In this document: in pieces, positions 8,958-18,191 of the stretch | Position numbering within the stretch: position 1 is the first letter of the stretch | How the letters are laid out: each line of letters starts with the position of its first letter | Assembly (NCBI RefSeq): GCF_015229955.1 | Contig: NZ_JAAKYZ010000001.1 | Location: forward strand, 124,001-188,000 | DNA length: 64,000 nucleotides | Reading direction: 5' to 3' | Source: Campylobacter concisus | Lineage (GTDB): Bacteria > Campylobacterota > Campylobacteria > Campylobacterales > Campylobacteraceae | Made by a program: the position numbers and the translations under genes | Notes under the pieces: generated by a model | The model's input: only the letters and a program-made list of their open reading frames with translations | What the model was told of the DNA's origin: nothing | The model's database searches: none

Positions 8958-10201
8958 TACATATACCTCTTAAGAACTTCTGGAATTTCGATAGTGCCAT
9001 CTGCTTTTTGATAGTTTTCCATGATGGCAATAAGCGTCCTACCCACAGCTAGACTCGAGCCATTTAGCGTATTTACAAGCATATTTTTCTTGCCATCTTT
9101 AAAGCGAATTTTTGCACGCCTTGCTTGAAAATCACGAGTATTGGAAATAGAGCTAATCTCTCTATATTTACCTTGACCAGGCAACCAAACCTCAAGGTCT
9201 ATCGTCTTTGCCGCGCTAAAGCCAAGGTCACCACTGCAAAGAAGCATATGGCGGTGAGGAAGTCCAAGACTAGTTAGTAGATCGCTCGCGCACGCTACCA
9301 TCTCATTTAGCACGTCTTCGCTTTGATTAGGCTTTGTGATGCTTACAAGTTCTACTTTTTCAAACTGGTGCTGACGGATCATACCCCTCGTATCACGTCC
9401 TGCTGAGCCTGCCTCTTGGCGGAAGCATGCTGAGTAGCAAGTCATCTTTATAGGAAGCTGCTCAGCTTCAATGATCGTGTCATTGTATAAATTTGTCACA
9501 GGCACTTCGCTGGTTGGGATGAGGTAGAGATCCTCGTCGCGCACTTTGTAAAGATCCTCTTCAAATTTAGGTAGCTGACCAGTACCAAAAAGCGTGTTTG
9601 AGCTTACTAGATAAGGGACATTTACAAGCTCAAAGCCACGCGCGCTGTTAAAGTCGATCATATAATTAACGAGCGCTCTACTAAGCCTTGCTCCCATGCC
9701 ACGAAGCACGGTAAAGCGAGATCCTGAGAGCTTTGCGCCCCTTTCAAAGTCAAGCCAACCAAGGCTCTCACCTAGCTCCCAGTGCTCTTTTGGCGTAAAG
9801 CTAAATTTAGTTGGCTCAAGCACCGTTTTTATGCAGACATTATTGTCCTCGTCCTTACCAAATGGCACGTCATCATCGGTGATATTTGGCACGTTAAATG
9901 AAATTTGCTCAAGCTTTTCTTCATATTGTTTAACGATCTCATCAGCGTCAGCAAGTGCAGCTTTGTTTAAATTTAGCTCATTTTTAAGCTCACTCACGTC
10001 TTCACCGGCTCTTGCCTTTATGCCAAGCTCTTTGCTCTTTGCATTTTGGATCGCTTGGAAATTTTCAAGTGCTTTGCGCTTTTGCTTTAGCTCATTAAAA
10101 GTTTGTAAAAGCTCGTCAAGTAGCCCAGCTTTTACATTTTTTCCCTCAAGTTTTTTTACAAATTCATCGTAATTTGTCTCGAGTAGTTTTAAATTTATCA
10201 T
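8957..10201 (-). CDS. serS: Serine--tRNA ligase
   Basis: Charges tRNA-Ser with serine. The 414-residue length is normal. The N-terminal long coiled-coil arm (about 27-100) is followed by the class II core: motif 2 around [15 protein letters not shown] and its QHQFEKVE extension, the serine-binding TSEVPV, and motif 3 in [20 protein letters not shown] at 10201 is preceded by AAGGAT on the minus strand. It is the second gene of a minus-strand run and overlaps the TPR gene by one base. A tRNA-Ser(GCT), one of its substrates, is encoded at 18538-18628. Confidence 0.97.
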   Translation of the reverse strand: MINLKLLETNYDEFVKKLEGKNVKAGLLDELLQTFNELKQKRKALENFQAIQNAKSKELGIKARAGEDVSELKNELNLNKAALADADEIVKQYEEKLEQISFNVPNITDDDVPFGKDEDNNVCIKTVLEPTKFSFTPKEHWELGESLGWLDFERGAKLSGSRFTVLRGMGARLSRALVNYMIDFNSARGFELVNVPYLVSSNTLFGTGQLPKFEEDLYKVRDEDLYLIPTSEVPVTNLYNDTIIEAEQLPIKMTCYSACFRQEAGSAGRDTRGMIRQHQFEKVELVSITKPNQSEDVLNEMVACASDLLTSLGLPHRHMLLCSGDLGFSAAKTIDLEVWLPGQGKYREISSISNTRDFQARRAKIRFKDGKKNMLVNTLNGSSLAVGRTLIAIMENYQKADGTIEIPEVLKRYM

Positions 10202-10210
10202 CCTATATCC

Positions 10211-10651
10211 TTAAACCATAAACATAACTTTTGCAAAAAGTACGATAAAAACTGCCGCTGTTAGCGCAAATGGGTGAATGTTGCCAAGTGGGCTAGGGCG
10301 TTTAAATATAAATTTGCAGCTCAAATTTGTTATAACCGCAGCTACGATTAGCATTGCTAAGAAAAATTTGATCATAAAAATGATTTGTAAATTTGTCTCA
10401 AAGTAGCCTCCAGCCTTTGATCCGACCCAGTTACTCATCATCATGCCTCCAGTTAATACCAAAAGCAAGATGCAAAGTGGCATTATCTTAATAGCAACTG
10501 AACCGATAGCTTGTTTTGCCTTTTGAGCAAGCTCAGGTGGCATTTTTTTACAAGCTGCCTTAAAAATGATTACATCAAAAAAGAGGTAACCAACAAAGAT
10601 GATTGCACAAAAAAGATGAACTATCTGTGCGTATGGATATAAATTTTGCAT
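10211..10651 (-). CDS. Small four-helix membrane protein, CopD-like
   Basis: A 146-residue integral membrane protein with four predicted helices (about 8-28, 52-70, 88-108 and 124-143). The spacing and the conserved His near the start of helix 1 (IVHLFCAIIFVGY) recall the copper-resistance CopD / DUF2269-type fold, in which His residues may bind heme or copper. ATG at 10651 follows TAAAGGAAAAAT. It lies between serS and trpS with short gaps (9 and 12 bases), so it is cotranscribed with them; the housekeeping neighbours give no clue to its task. Specific function unknown. Confidence 0.65.
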   Translation of the reverse strand: MQNLYPYAQIVHLFCAIIFVGYLFFDVIIFKAACKKMPPELAQKAKQAIGSVAIKIMPLCILLLVLTGGMMMSNWVGSKAGGYFETNLQIIFMIKFFLAMLIVAAVITNLSCKFIFKRPSPLGNIHPFALTAAVFIVLFAKVMFMV

Positions 10652-10663
10652 ATTTTTCCTTTA

Positions 10664-11626
10664 TTAATAAATTCCGACTGCTTCACGAACTTTTTTTATT
10701 GTTGTTTGAGCAACATTACTTGCCTTTTTGGCTCCTATTTCTAAAATTTCAGACACTTCGCCAGGATTATTTTGATAATGCTCAAATTTCTCTCTCGCAT
10801 CTTTAAAATAGCCCCAAATAAGCTCATTTAGATAAGCTTTAAAGTGCCCGTGACCCTCGCCACCACGCTCATATCTAGCTTGAAGCTCTTTTTGTCCACT
10901 CTCGTCTAAAAAAAGTTTGGCGATATTATAGACGTTGCAGTTTTGCCACTGTTTTGGCTCTTCAAGCGGTGTGCCATCAGTCACGATGCTAGAAATTTGC
11001 TTTTTAAGCGTTTTAGCATCGGCAAAGATGTCGATTGTATTGCCATAGCTTTTGCTCATCTTTTCACCGTTTGTGCCAGGTACGGTGGCGACATTTTCAT
11101 CGATCTTCGCCTCAGGTAATGTAAAAATTTCTCCATGTTCGTTATTAAATTTTATCGCGATATCACGTGCGATCTCTACGTGCTGGATCTGGTCTTTACC
11201 CACGGGTACGACCTGCGCATTATAAAGCAAAATGTCAGCTGCCATCAAAACTGGATAGCTAAAGAGTCCGTGGTGCGAGCTAAGACCTTTTGCGACTTTA
11301 TCTTTGTAACTATGCGCGCGCTCAAGTAGGCCCATAGGCGTGTGCTGGCTTAGCACCCAGTAAAGCTCAAGCACGTCTTTAACGTCACTTTGCACCCAAA
11401 ATATGCTTTTATTTGGATCGATCCCAAGTGCTAAAAACGCACACGCAGCCTCAAAAGTGTTTTGTTTTAGGGCTTTGGCCTCGCTAAGGCTCGTCATCGC
11501 GTGATAGTTTGCTATAAACATAAACATCTCATTTTGCTCTTGCATATCAACCATCTGCTTTATCGAGGCAAAGTAGTTGCCAAGGTGTAGTTTGCCGGAG
11601 GGTTGGAGGCCGGTTAATACTCTCAT
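10664..11626 (-). CDS. trpS: Tryptophan--tRNA ligase
   Basis: Charges tRNA-Trp. Class I synthetase signatures are clear: GKLHLGNYF at 11-19 (HIGH equivalent) and KMSKS at 189-193. The 320-residue length is typical for bacterial TrpRS. ATG at 11626 follows AAAGGATAAG. It is the first coding gene of the run trpS - CopD-like - serS - TPR and lies downstream (on the minus strand) of the hairpin-repeat array at 11680-12124, so transcription from aroK would have to cross that array. Confidence 0.97.
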   Translation of the reverse strand: MRVLTGLQPSGKLHLGNYFASIKQMVDMQEQNEMFMFIANYHAMTSLSEAKALKQNTFEAACAFLALGIDPNKSIFWVQSDVKDVLELYWVLSQHTPMGLLERAHSYKDKVAKGLSSHHGLFSYPVLMAADILLYNAQVVPVGKDQIQHVEIARDIAIKFNNEHGEIFTLPEAKIDENVATVPGTNGEKMSKSYGNTIDIFADAKTLKKQISSIVTDGTPLEEPKQWQNCNVYNIAKLFLDESGQKELQARYERGGEGHGHFKAYLNELIWGYFKDAREKFEHYQNNPGEVSEILEIGAKKASNVAQTTIKKVREAVGIY

Positions 11627-11679
11627 CTTATCCTTTCAAATTTTAGCTTTTTCTCGTGAGCGCTTTTGATAGAGATTTG

Positions 11680-12124
11680 AAATTTTAAGCTTTCGGCAGA
11701 CTATGTGTCTAGCCTCGGCTTAAAATTTCTACACAACTATCAAAATCATCTCACGATACTTCGCCAAAAATACTTTTTAAATTTTAACGTTACATTAGAG
11801 TTTTTGTATCTAATCTAATCTTAAAATTTAACTGGTAGACCATGCGTCTAGCCTTCGCTAAAAAATAAAATTTTGCCTCGCCTAAACAAAAAATCTTTGC
11901 CAAAAGCTTTTAAATTTTAACATCACGTTAGACTTTATAGTCCAGCTTAATCTTAAATTTTTACTACACAACTCTCGTCGCTTTAGCGTTGCGAACAAAG
12001 TGAAGCAAAAAAATCATCTTACGATACTTCGCTAAAATTTCTAACTACAAAACGTTAAATTTAGCTCAAATATTTCAAATTTTAACACCACACTAGATAG
12101 CCATCTAGCCTGATCTTAAAATTT
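11680..12124. repeat. Array of about five degenerate hairpin repeats
   Basis: The 531-base gap between trpS and aroK holds no gene but is highly structured. Outer arms of the type AAATTTTAA...TTAAAATTT recur at 11680-11690/11718-11728 (11 bp perfect), 11778-11787/11821-11830 (10 bp perfect), 11911-11920/11953-11960 (imperfect) and 12077-12085/12116-12124 (9 bp perfect). Each encloses an inner stem of different sequence: AGAC/GTCT, ATTAGA/TCTAAT, GACT/AGTC and CTAGAT/ATCTAG. A fifth inner stem AGAC/GTCT lies at 11837-11849 with worn outer arms. Spacers also repeat: ATCATCTCACGATACTTCGC at 11746-11765 recurs with one change at about 12013-12032, and ACACAACT recurs after two of the hairpins. 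Confidence 0.75.
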
Positions 12125-12127
12125 ATC

Positions 12128-12158
12128 GTTGCAAGCAGCACTCTAGCCACTTTGCAAC
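12128..12158 (-). terminator. Possible aroK terminator hairpin
   Basis: GTTGCAA (12128-12134) and TTGCAAC (12152-12158) form a perfect 7-bp stem with a 17-base loop, touching the aroK stop codon. No good T run follows on the minus strand, so this is a weak call; it may instead be part of the neighbouring repeat array. Confidence 0.35.
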
Positions 12159-12679
12159 TAAATTTTTAAAAGCATCCTTATCTCTTTTACGATCTGCTTT
12201 GGAGTTTTACCCTCGACTTCAACGATGTAATCAGCCTTTTTCTCATAAAGCTCCTCTCGCTCCAGATGCAATGCCTCAGCTCTTTTTAGATCACTTAAAA
12301 GTGGACGTTTGGCAAGCTTTTTCTCGCTATTTTTGCTATTTTTTAGCCTTTGCATGATCGCGTCAAAACTAGCTTTTAGATAGATCACGGTGCCGATCTT
12401 ATTTAAATTTTTAACCTTTGCAAAGCCTCCGCCAGTTGAGATGATTGCATTTTTGACATTTGTTGCTAGAAATTTAGCCAGATCTTTTTCAAGCTGCCTA
12501 AAATGCTCCTCCCCATACTCTTCAAAGATAGCTTTTATCTTCATATTTTGTGAGCTCTCTAGCAGGTCGTCGCAGTCAAGATTCATCGTCTTTAGTGCCT
12601 TGCTTAGCGCCCTTGCAGTCGTGCCCTTGCCAACGCCCATAAATCCTATCAAAACGATATTATTGTTCTTTGTTTTCAT
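12158..12679 (-). CDS. aroK: Shikimate kinase
   Basis: Phosphorylates shikimate in the chorismate pathway. The start is placed at the ATG 12679, because GGAGAG lies just upstream; the alternative GTG at 12691 overlaps that ribosome site. Walker A is GFMGVGKGT (12-20), with Gly where most family members have Ser before the last Thr. The shikimate-binding Asp is in LDCDDLLE near 33, the GGG motif in STGGGF near 76, and the lid Arg in LAKRPLL. Length 173 residues is normal. It overlaps the end of der by 20 bases, so the two are translationally coupled. Confidence 0.93.
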   Translation of the reverse strand: MKTKNNNIVLIGFMGVGKGTTARALSKALKTMNLDCDDLLESSQNMKIKAIFEEYGEEHFRQLEKDLAKFLATNVKNAIISTGGGFAKVKNLNKIGTVIYLKASFDAIMQRLKNSKNSEKKLAKRPLLSDLKRAEALHLEREELYEKKADYIVEVEGKTPKQIVKEIRMLLKI

Positions 12680-14048
12680 CGCTCTCTCCACGTTTTTTAG
12701 GGATTAGCACGATAGGCACGCCAGTTAGATTAAAGCTCTCTCTAAGCTTATTTGTTAAATAGCGTTTGTAGCTAAAGTGCAGGCATTTTGGGCGGTTCAT
12801 TATGAGCGCTATCATGATGGGTGCTGTCTTAAACTGCACTGCGTAGTAGATTTTCACGACTCTGCCTTTATCTCGTGGCAGTGGGTGAGCTTTGGTCGCT
12901 TCGCCGATCACTTCATTTAGCTTTGAAGTTTGGATTTTTTGTGTGTAGTTTTTGTAAATTTCAACTATGAGTGGATAAATTTTATGCACTCTTTTGCCAC
13001 CAAGTGCCGAGACGCTGATGATCGGCGCGTATGCTAAGAATTTAAACCTATCCTTTATCTCTTTGCAAAGCTCGTCAAATTCTTCGCTACTTTTATCCCA
13101 TTTGTTTAGCACGATGATGACGCCAAGCTCAAATTTTGAGGCGATGCCAGCGATGCGCTCATCAAGCTCGGTTAGTGGCTCAGAGCTATCAAGCACAAGT
13201 AATGCTACGTCCGTCTCTTCTAAAATTTTCTCAGTTCTATTTAGTGCGTATCTCTCGATGCCCTCGATCTTGCCACGCTTTCTGATACCAGCAGTATCGA
13301 CAAACTCAAAAACTCTGCCATCATGCTCGTAAATTTCATTAACTGGGTCGATCGTAGTGCCTGCCACGTCGCTAACGACGGCGCGACTCTCTTTTACAAG
13401 AGCATTTAGGAGTGAGCTTTTGCCGACATTTACACGTCCTATGATGCCAACTCTAATGTTTTTACTCTCATAGTCTATCTCGTCGCTTAGCTCGCCCTCG
13501 TCATTATAATTTTCTAAAAAATCATCAAAATCTTCACTCGTATCGGCCTTTATCTGCACTTTATCTTCTATATGCTTTGCTAGCCACATACTAAGCTCAT
13601 CTATGCCTGTGTTGTGACTTACGGAAATTCCAAAGGAATTTTTCGCGCCAAAGCTTATAAATTCCCACTCCCTTTGCTCATCTTTTTTGCTGTCTATTTT
13701 ATTAATGACTAATGCGATTGGTAAATTTAGCTTGCTAAGCTCATAAAAAATGGCTCTATCCTCGTCATCTGGCATCATTTTGCCATCGACCATGTATAAA
13801 ATGACGTCTGAATTTCTAGCCTCTGCCAAGGTCTTTGCTTTTACATTTTTAAAAAGCTCGCTACTATCATCAAGGCCACCACTATCGATTAAAATGCACT
13901 CTTTGCCCTCAACCTCGATCTTGGCTTTATTTGTATCTCTTGTAGTGCCGCTAACGTCGCTTGTTATAGCGATACGACGACCAGCTAAGCGGTTAAAAAG
14001 TGAGCTTTTGCCGACATTTGGCTTGCCTACTAATATTACTTTTTGCAA
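12660..14048 (-). CDS. der: GTPase Der (EngA), ribosome assembly
   Basis: A double-GTPase needed for 50S ribosome maturation. The first G domain has GKPNVGKS and NKID, the second GRVNVGKSS and NKWD, followed by a C-terminal KH-like domain (about 370-462). I choose the TTG at 14048: AAAGGA lies six bases upstream, and the protein then starts [10 protein letters not shown] as usual for the family. The in-frame ATG at 14081 falls beside a TATAAT-like box and is unlikely to be used. A charged linker of about 35 residues, rich in Asp and Glu, separates the G domains. First gene of a der-aroK pair. Confidence 0.95.
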   Translation of the reverse strand: MQKVILVGKPNVGKSSLFNRLAGRRIAITSDVSGTTRDTNKAKIEVEGKECILIDSGGLDDSSELFKNVKAKTLAEARNSDVILYMVDGKMMPDDEDRAIFYELSKLNLPIALVINKIDSKKDEQREWEFISFGAKNSFGISVSHNTGIDELSMWLAKHIEDKVQIKADTSEDFDDFLENYNDEGELSDEIDYESKNIRVGIIGRVNVGKSSLLNALVKESRAVVSDVAGTTIDPVNEIYEHDGRVFEFVDTAGIRKRGKIEGIERYALNRTEKILEETDVALLVLDSSEPLTELDERIAGIASKFELGVIIVLNKWDKSSEEFDELCKEIKDRFKFLAYAPIISVSALGGKRVHKIYPLIVEIYKNYTQKIQTSKLNEVIGEATKAHPLPRDKGRVVKIYYAVQFKTAPIMIALIMNRPKCLHFSYKRYLTNKLRESFNLTGVPIVLIPKKRGESDENKEQ

Positions 14049-14072
14049 ATTTTGTCCTTTTCGTGATGGCTG

Positions 14073-14078
14073 ATTATA
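14073..14078 (-). promoter_or_regulatory. Probable -10 box for der
   Basis: On the minus strand this reads TATAAT, about 25 bases upstream of the chosen TTG start of der. It supports the 14048 start, since the longer frame would begin at the promoter itself. No clear -35 element is seen, as usual in Campylobacter. Confidence 0.55.
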
Positions 14079-14200
14079 CAAATTTTTGACTTATATAAAG
14101 TATAAAAATTTGCTTAAAAGCGCCAAAATAAAAGAAAAAATCAACCAAAATTTAAGCCACTTTTCATTAAAATGGCTACTTTAAATTTAAAGGTCTTGTG

Positions 14201-15091
14201 ATGTTAAAAAGGTTTTATATTTCGCATCTTGGCATTTTTTATATGCTTTTTGCTTGCTTTATGTTTGCCGTTACTGGCGCATTTGCAAAGTATCTTAGCA
14301 AAGATATGCCATCTATCGAAGTTGTATTTTTTAGAAATTTAATAGGCCTTTTTATCGTTATTTATGCCATTTATAGATTTCCATTTAAGCAAGCTGGTGG
14401 ACACTTTTTTTTGCTAATGTTTCGTGGCTTTGTGGGCACAGTGGCACTTTTTGCTTTTTTTTATAATGTCGCTCATGTAAATTTGGCCACAGCTTTTACA
14501 TTTCAAAAGACAAATCCAATCTTTACAGCTATCCTTGCAGCTTTTATTTTTAAAGAGCGTCTAAGCTCACTTGGCTGGTTTGCTGTATTTTTGGGATTTG
14601 GTGGAATTTTGCTTGTTATCCAGCCAAATTTAGGCATAAGCAAGACTGATATTATCGGTGTTTGGAGTGGCCTTGGTGCGGCGATCGCATACACGAGCGT
14701 TAAGGAGCTAAACAAGAGCTACGGTACAAATGTTATAGTGTTAAGTTTTATGCTTTGGGGCTCGTTTTTGCCACTTATTTGCATGGGGTTGGCAGAATTT
14801 TTCACCTACGAGCCACTTGATTTTTTATTTTCAAAATTTAGCATGCCAAGCTGGTATAACGTTGTTTTTATCTTGCTAATGGGACTTAGTGGATATTTTT
14901 TTCAGTCGTACATGACAAAGGCATTTGCGGTTGGTAAAAAGGCTGGAGTGATCGCTGCAGTTAGCTATGCAGACGTTATTTTTACGCTTATAATTGGCTA
15001 TTTTATGGGTGATGTATTGCCAAATCAAACGGCACTTTTAGGCATCTTACTAGTAATAGTGAGTGGAATTTTAGTTGTGAAAGAAAAATAA
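14201..15091 (+). CDS. DMT-superfamily (EamA) transporter
   Basis: An integral membrane protein of about 296 residues with ten predicted helices in two EamA repeats (about 10-135 and 150-290). The first repeat carries [15 protein letters not shown] and the second a similar arrangement, as in drug/metabolite transporters. ATG at 14201 is favoured over GTG 14198 because AAAGG lies seven bases before it. It occupies the same place as the Cj0385-type gene beside kdsA in Campylobacter. Substrate unknown. It diverges from der with a 150-base gap that holds promoters for both. Its base composition is normal, unlike the next genes. Confidence 0.85.
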   Translation: MLKRFYISHLGIFYMLFACFMFAVTGAFAKYLSKDMPSIEVVFFRNLIGLFIVIYAIYRFPFKQAGGHFFLLMFRGFVGTVALFAFFYNVAHVNLATAFTFQKTNPIFTAILAAFIFKERLSSLGWFAVFLGFGGILLVIQPNLGISKTDIIGVWSGLGAAIAYTSVKELNKSYGTNVIVLSFMLWGSFLPLICMGLAEFFTYEPLDFLFSKFSMPSWYNVVFILLMGLSGYFFQSYMTKAFAVGKKAGVIAAVSYADVIFTLIIGYFMGDVLPNQTALLGILLVIVSGILVVKEK

Positions 15092-15101
15092 AGGAGAAAA
15101 A

Positions 15102-15908
15102 ATGATACTAATAGCGGGACCTTGCGTCATAGAAAGCGAGCAGCTCGTTTTCGACGTGGCAAAAAGGCTAGTTAAATTTAACGAAGATAAGCGGATAGAT
15201 TTTTATTTCAAATCAAGCTTTGATAAGGCAAATCGCACAAGCATAAGCTCATTTCGCGGACCCGGGCTGGAGAAGGGTTGCGAAATTTTAGCCAAGGTCA
15301 AAAAGGAATTCGGTTTTAAAATTTTAACCGATATCCACGAGAGCTACCAGGCCGCGCCCGTAGGCGAAGTGGCCGACGTGCTGCAAATCCCGGCGTTTTT
15401 GTGCCGCCAGACCGATCTGCTCGTAGCTGCGGCTAAAACAAAAGCGGTCGTAAATATCAAAAAAGGACAGTTTTTGGCGGCGTCTGCGATGAAACACTCG
15501 GTCAAAAAAGTGCTAGAAACGCGCGGCGTAAAGGGCGACGGGTACGAGGTTGCTAAACAAAACGGCGTGTGGCTAACGGAGCGAGGCAGCACCTTTGGCT
15601 ACGGAAATTTAGTCGTAGATATGAGAAATTTGGTGCTGATGAGGGAGTTTGCGCCCGTGATTTTCGACGCTACTCACAGCGTGCAGATGCCATCGGCCCT
15701 TGGTGAGAAAAGCGGCGGTGACGCGAGATTCGTGCCGTATCTAGCGCGAGCTGCTGCGGCTACGGGCGTGGACGGATTTTTTTACGAGACGCACGTAAAT
15801 CCTTGCGAGGCGCTTTGTGACGGGCCGAATATGCTAAATTTGGACGAGCTAGACGCAAATATCGCTCAAATTTTTAAGATAAAAGATGCCCTAGGCGATG
15901 CAAACTAA
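15102..15908 (+). CDS. kdsA: 3-deoxy-8-phosphooctulonate synthase (KDO-8-P synthase)
   Basis: Condenses arabinose-5-phosphate and PEP for the KDO of LPS inner core. Motifs: AGPCVIES at 5-12, [10 protein letters not shown] near 42, [16 protein letters not shown], and the metal-site region [11 protein letters not shown] with DGPNML near the end. Cys8 in GPCVIES is the metal ligand of the metal-dependent KdsA class, so this enzyme should need a divalent metal. 268 residues is normal. GGAGAAAA precedes the ATG. Codon use changes sharply here toward G/C-ending codons (hand count 37 of 60 G+C at 15361-15420, against 24 of 60 at 14521-14580), which suggests replacement by transfer. Confidence 0.96.
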   Translation: MILIAGPCVIESEQLVFDVAKRLVKFNEDKRIDFYFKSSFDKANRTSISSFRGPGLEKGCEILAKVKKEFGFKILTDIHESYQAAPVGEVADVLQIPAFLCRQTDLLVAAAKTKAVVNIKKGQFLAASAMKHSVKKVLETRGVKGDGYEVAKQNGVWLTERGSTFGYGNLVVDMRNLVLMREFAPVIFDATHSVQMPSALGEKSGGDARFVPYLARAAAATGVDGFFYETHVNPCEALCDGPNMLNLDELDANIAQIFKIKDALGDAN

Positions 15909-16227
15909 GGGCTTTTTGTGGGTGCTAGGCGGCGCGGTCGCCGAGTGCGGCTGGGCGTACGGGCTAAAACACGCCCAAAATGCCATAGGATTCGCGCTTA
16001 CTGCCGCGTTAGTCTGCGTTAGCTTCGTATCGTTTATGAAGGCTATGAAATACTTGCCCGTTAGCGTCGCATATACCGTATTTGTGGGATTTGGAGCGTT
16101 TTTTATCGTGGTCGCCGAAAGCGTTAGCGAATACACCTCAAGCGGCCAGGCGCCCGATCCCTTGCGGCTATTTTTCATAGCGACGCTAGTTGCGGGCGTG
16201 CTAGGGCTAAAAAGGCTGAAATCTTGA
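15898..16227 (+). CDS. SMR exporter subunit, YkkC-like
   Basis: A 109-residue, four-helix small multidrug resistance protein. The membrane-embedded Glu lies in [12 protein letters not shown]; the GWxxGLK pattern is characteristic of the SugE/Gdx/YkkC branch, many members of which export guanidinium. [12 protein letters not shown] stretch in helix 3 matches the AYAVWTGxG region of the family. The start overlaps kdsA by 11 bases. A second SMR gene follows at once, as in ykkCD-type heterodimers. High G+C like kdsA and ribH. It lies inside a core kdsA-ribH order where many Campylobacter have no extra gene, so it is probably an insertion. Confidence 0.85.
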   Translation: MQTKGFLWVLGGAVAECGWAYGLKHAQNAIGFALTAALVCVSFVSFMKAMKYLPVSVAYTVFVGFGAFFIVVAESVSEYTSSGQAPDPLRLFFIATLVAGVLGLKRLKS

Positions 16228-16547
16228 TGCACGTTTTAGCTCTTTTAGCGGCCGGGTGCTGCGAGGTTTTGGGCGTGTTTTTTCTAACCAAATTTCAAAA
16301 AAGCATCGGCGTGAAAAAGGCGGCGAATTTTTTGATTTTGGTCGCAAATTTCGCCCTTTCGCTCTGGCTTTTGAGCTACGCGATGCAGGCGATGGCGATG
16401 TCGGTGGCGTACGCGATTTGGACCGGTATCGGAGCGATCGGAGCCGTGGGCGTCGGAGTGGTTTTTAACGGCGAAAAAATGAGCGCGCAAAAGGCGTTTT
16501 ATCTATCGCTAATAACGCTAAGCTCGGTAATGTTAAAGATAATTTAA
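16227..16547 (+). CDS. SMR exporter subunit, YkkD-like
   Basis: The partner of the preceding SMR gene: about 106 residues, four helices, catalytic Glu in [12 protein letters not shown] and the family stretch [14 protein letters not shown] in helix 3. The LLxAGCxE start is close to the YkkD type. The ATG at 16227 overlaps the upstream TGA (TGATG), so the two subunits are translationally coupled and probably form an antiparallel heterodimer in the inner membrane. The substrate may be guanidinium or a cationic drug; no guanidine riboswitch is seen upstream, since the pair sits directly on kdsA. Composition is G+C-rich (32 of 60 at 16441-16500). Confidence 0.85.
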   Translation: MHVLALLAAGCCEVLGVFFLTKFQKSIGVKKAANFLILVANFALSLWLLSYAMQAMAMSVAYAIWTGIGAIGAVGVGVVFNGEKMSAQKAFYLSLITLSSVMLKII

Positions 16548-16557
16548 AGGAGAAATC

Positions 16558-17028
16558 ATGAAAATAATCGAAGGAAATTTGGCTTTAAAAGGCGGCGAAA
16601 AGGTCGCCATAGTGGGCGCGAGATTTAACCACATCATCACCGATAGGCTGGTCGAGGGTGCGAGGGACGCGTTTTTGCGCCACGGCGGCGATGAGGCGAA
16701 TTTGAGCCTCATTTTGGTGCCGGGCGCGTTTGAGATACCGATGGCGCTTGAAAAGGCGCTAGCCAGCGGTAAATTTGACGCAGTTTGCTGTGTGGGAGCG
16801 GTGATCCGCGGCTCTACGCCTCATTTTGACTACGTAAGCGCCGAGACCACCAAGGGTATCGCAAACGTCACGCTAAAATACGGCAAACCGGTGACCTTTG
16901 GCGTGCTAACGGTCGATAACATCGAGCAAGCCATCGAGAGAGCGGGCTCAAAGGCCGGAAACAAGGGCTTTGAGGCGATGACGGGCGTGATCGAGATGCT
17001 AAGCTTATATAAAAATTTGGAGGCGTAA
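16558..17028 (+). CDS. ribH: 6,7-dimethyl-8-ribityllumazine synthase
   Basis: Makes the lumazine precursor of riboflavin; forms an icosahedral or pentameric shell. 156 residues, with [23 protein letters not shown] and [14 protein letters not shown] (active-site His in the last). AAAGGAGAAATC precedes the ATG at 16558. It follows the SMR pair by ten bases and precedes nusB by one. It shares the G+C-rich codon use of kdsA and the SMR genes, while nusB shortly returns to the local AT-rich style. Confidence 0.96.
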   Translation: MKIIEGNLALKGGEKVAIVGARFNHIITDRLVEGARDAFLRHGGDEANLSLILVPGAFEIPMALEKALASGKFDAVCCVGAVIRGSTPHFDYVSAETTKGIANVTLKYGKPVTFGVLTVDNIEQAIERAGSKAGNKGFEAMTGVIEMLSLYKNLEA

Positions 17029-17029
17029 A

Positions 17030-17425
17030 ATGGCGACTCGTCATCAGGTTAGGCAGGCCGTCGTTTCGCTGCTCTACTCAAATGAGATAAATCCGGTAAC
17101 TGCTGCATTTGAAGAGGAATTTCTGGAAGAGAAAAAGATAAGAAACGAGCGAAAAAGTGAGGCGCAGCAGACTTTTAAAGAGGTGCTCGCAAATAAAGAA
17201 AAACTAGATGAAATTTTAAAGCCATATCTAAAAGACGGCGATTTTAGCAAAGTTGGCGCGACTGAGCTTGCCATTCTTAGACTTGGGCTTTATGAGATGA
17301 AATTTAGCCAAACTGATAAAGCCGTCATCATAAACGAAGCGATTGAGCTTGCGAAAGAACTTGGAAGTGATCAGGCGCCAAAATTTATAAATGGCGTACT
17401 TGATAAGCTAAAGGACGATCTATGA
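17030..17425 (+). CDS. nusB: Transcription antitermination protein NusB
   Basis: An all-helical RNA-binding protein that binds boxA with NusE in rRNA antitermination. 131 residues, starting with [17 protein letters not shown] and ending in the family pattern [14 protein letters not shown]...[15 protein letters not shown] lies just before the ATG. The first 60 bases are still G+C-rich while the rest looks like the host genome, so the boundary of the imported block probably falls near 17090. Overlaps pyrF by 4 bases. Confidence 0.95.
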   Translation: MATRHQVRQAVVSLLYSNEINPVTAAFEEEFLEEKKIRNERKSEAQQTFKEVLANKEKLDEILKPYLKDGDFSKVGATELAILRLGLYEMKFSQTDKAVIINEAIELAKELGSDQAPKFINGVLDKLKDDL

Positions 17426-18102
17426 GGCTCTGTGTCGCACTTGATATGGCTAGCCGTGAAGAGAATTTAGCCCTTGCTCGCGAGCTAAAAAGGCTTGATC
17501 TTTGGCTAAAAGTGGGGCTTAGAAGCTATCTTAGGGACGGAGCAAAATTTATAGAAGAGCTAAAAGGACTTGGAAATTTTAAAATTTTCCTCGATCTAAA
17601 GCTCTATGATATCCCAAATACGATGGCAGATGCGGCTGAAGTCGTCTCAAAAATCGGCGTAGATATGATAAATGTGCATGCTAGTGCTGGTGAACGCGCG
17701 ATGAAGACAGTTATGGATAGGCTAGCTGGTCTTGGAAGCCGTCCTTTGGTGCTCGCAGTATCGGCACTTACTAGCTTTAGTGAAAGCGAATTTGACACTG
17801 TTTATAACGATACGATCGCAAGAGCTGTTAGAAAATTTAGCCAGATGAGTTTTGAAGCAGGGCTTGATGGAATGGTATGTTCTGTTTTTGAAAGTAAGCT
17901 CATCAAAGATGTAACAAATGAGAAATTTATCACTCTTTGCCCTGGTGTTAGGCCTTTTGGCGAGAGTGCTGGAGATCAAAAAAGAGTAGCAAACTTAGTG
18001 AGCGCAAAGCAAGAGGGCAGTGATTTTATAGTTGTTGGCAGGCCGATTTATGAAAATGCAAATCCAAGAGAAATTTGCGAAAGAATTTTGGAACAAATTT
18101 AA
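17422..18102 (+). CDS. pyrF: Orotidine 5'-phosphate decarboxylase
   Basis: Last step of UMP synthesis. The catalytic motif [13 protein letters not shown] (DxKxxD) lies near 56-68, with [12 protein letters not shown] upstream and the phosphate-binding [10 protein letters not shown] near the C-terminus. 226 residues is usual. ATG overlaps the nusB stop (ATGA). It ends the kdsA-SMR-SMR-ribH-nusB-pyrF run. Host-like composition. Confidence 0.96.
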   Translation: MRLCVALDMASREENLALARELKRLDLWLKVGLRSYLRDGAKFIEELKGLGNFKIFLDLKLYDIPNTMADAAEVVSKIGVDMINVHASAGERAMKTVMDRLAGLGSRPLVLAVSALTSFSESEFDTVYNDTIARAVRKFSQMSFEAGLDGMVCSVFESKLIKDVTNEKFITLCPGVRPFGESAGDQKRVANLVSAKQEGSDFIVVGRPIYENANPREICERILEQI

Positions 18103-18115
18103 AATTTGAACTTGT

Positions 18116-18181
18116 GTGAAGTGGTTTTTAACTAAGCTTTTTTACAAAATGTTGCGTGAAGATGATATCAAAGCGAAGTGA
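18116..18181 (+). pseudogene. Fragment of a small reading frame
   Basis: A short frame opening at GTG 18116 encodes about 21 residues with a protein-like composition (KWFLTKLFYKMLREDDIKAK) and then stops. There is no good ribosome site. It is followed at once by another small frame interrupted by an amber codon (18192-18431), so both may be debris of one small gene or operon. I do not recognise a family. Confidence 0.3.
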
Positions 18182-18191
18182 GGAGCTAAAT

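Noticed and set aside
8647-9052. Plus-strand frames opposite the TPR protein and serS
   Set aside because: They are complements of the Ala/Glu-rich N-terminus and give low-complexity Ser/Thr-rich translations.
11627-11680. Tryptophan attenuator or T-box ahead of trpS
   Set aside because: No Trp-rich leader peptide, no T-box sequence and no terminator-antiterminator pair next to the start.
11680-12124. Possible CRISPR array
   Set aside because: The repeated units are degenerate, unequally spaced and made of inverted arms with changing inner stems; there are no constant repeats, unique spacers or cas genes.
16256-16490. Extra open frames over the second SMR gene on both strands
   Set aside because: Long shadow frames are expected in the G+C-rich block; they are Arg/His-rich with no ribosome site.
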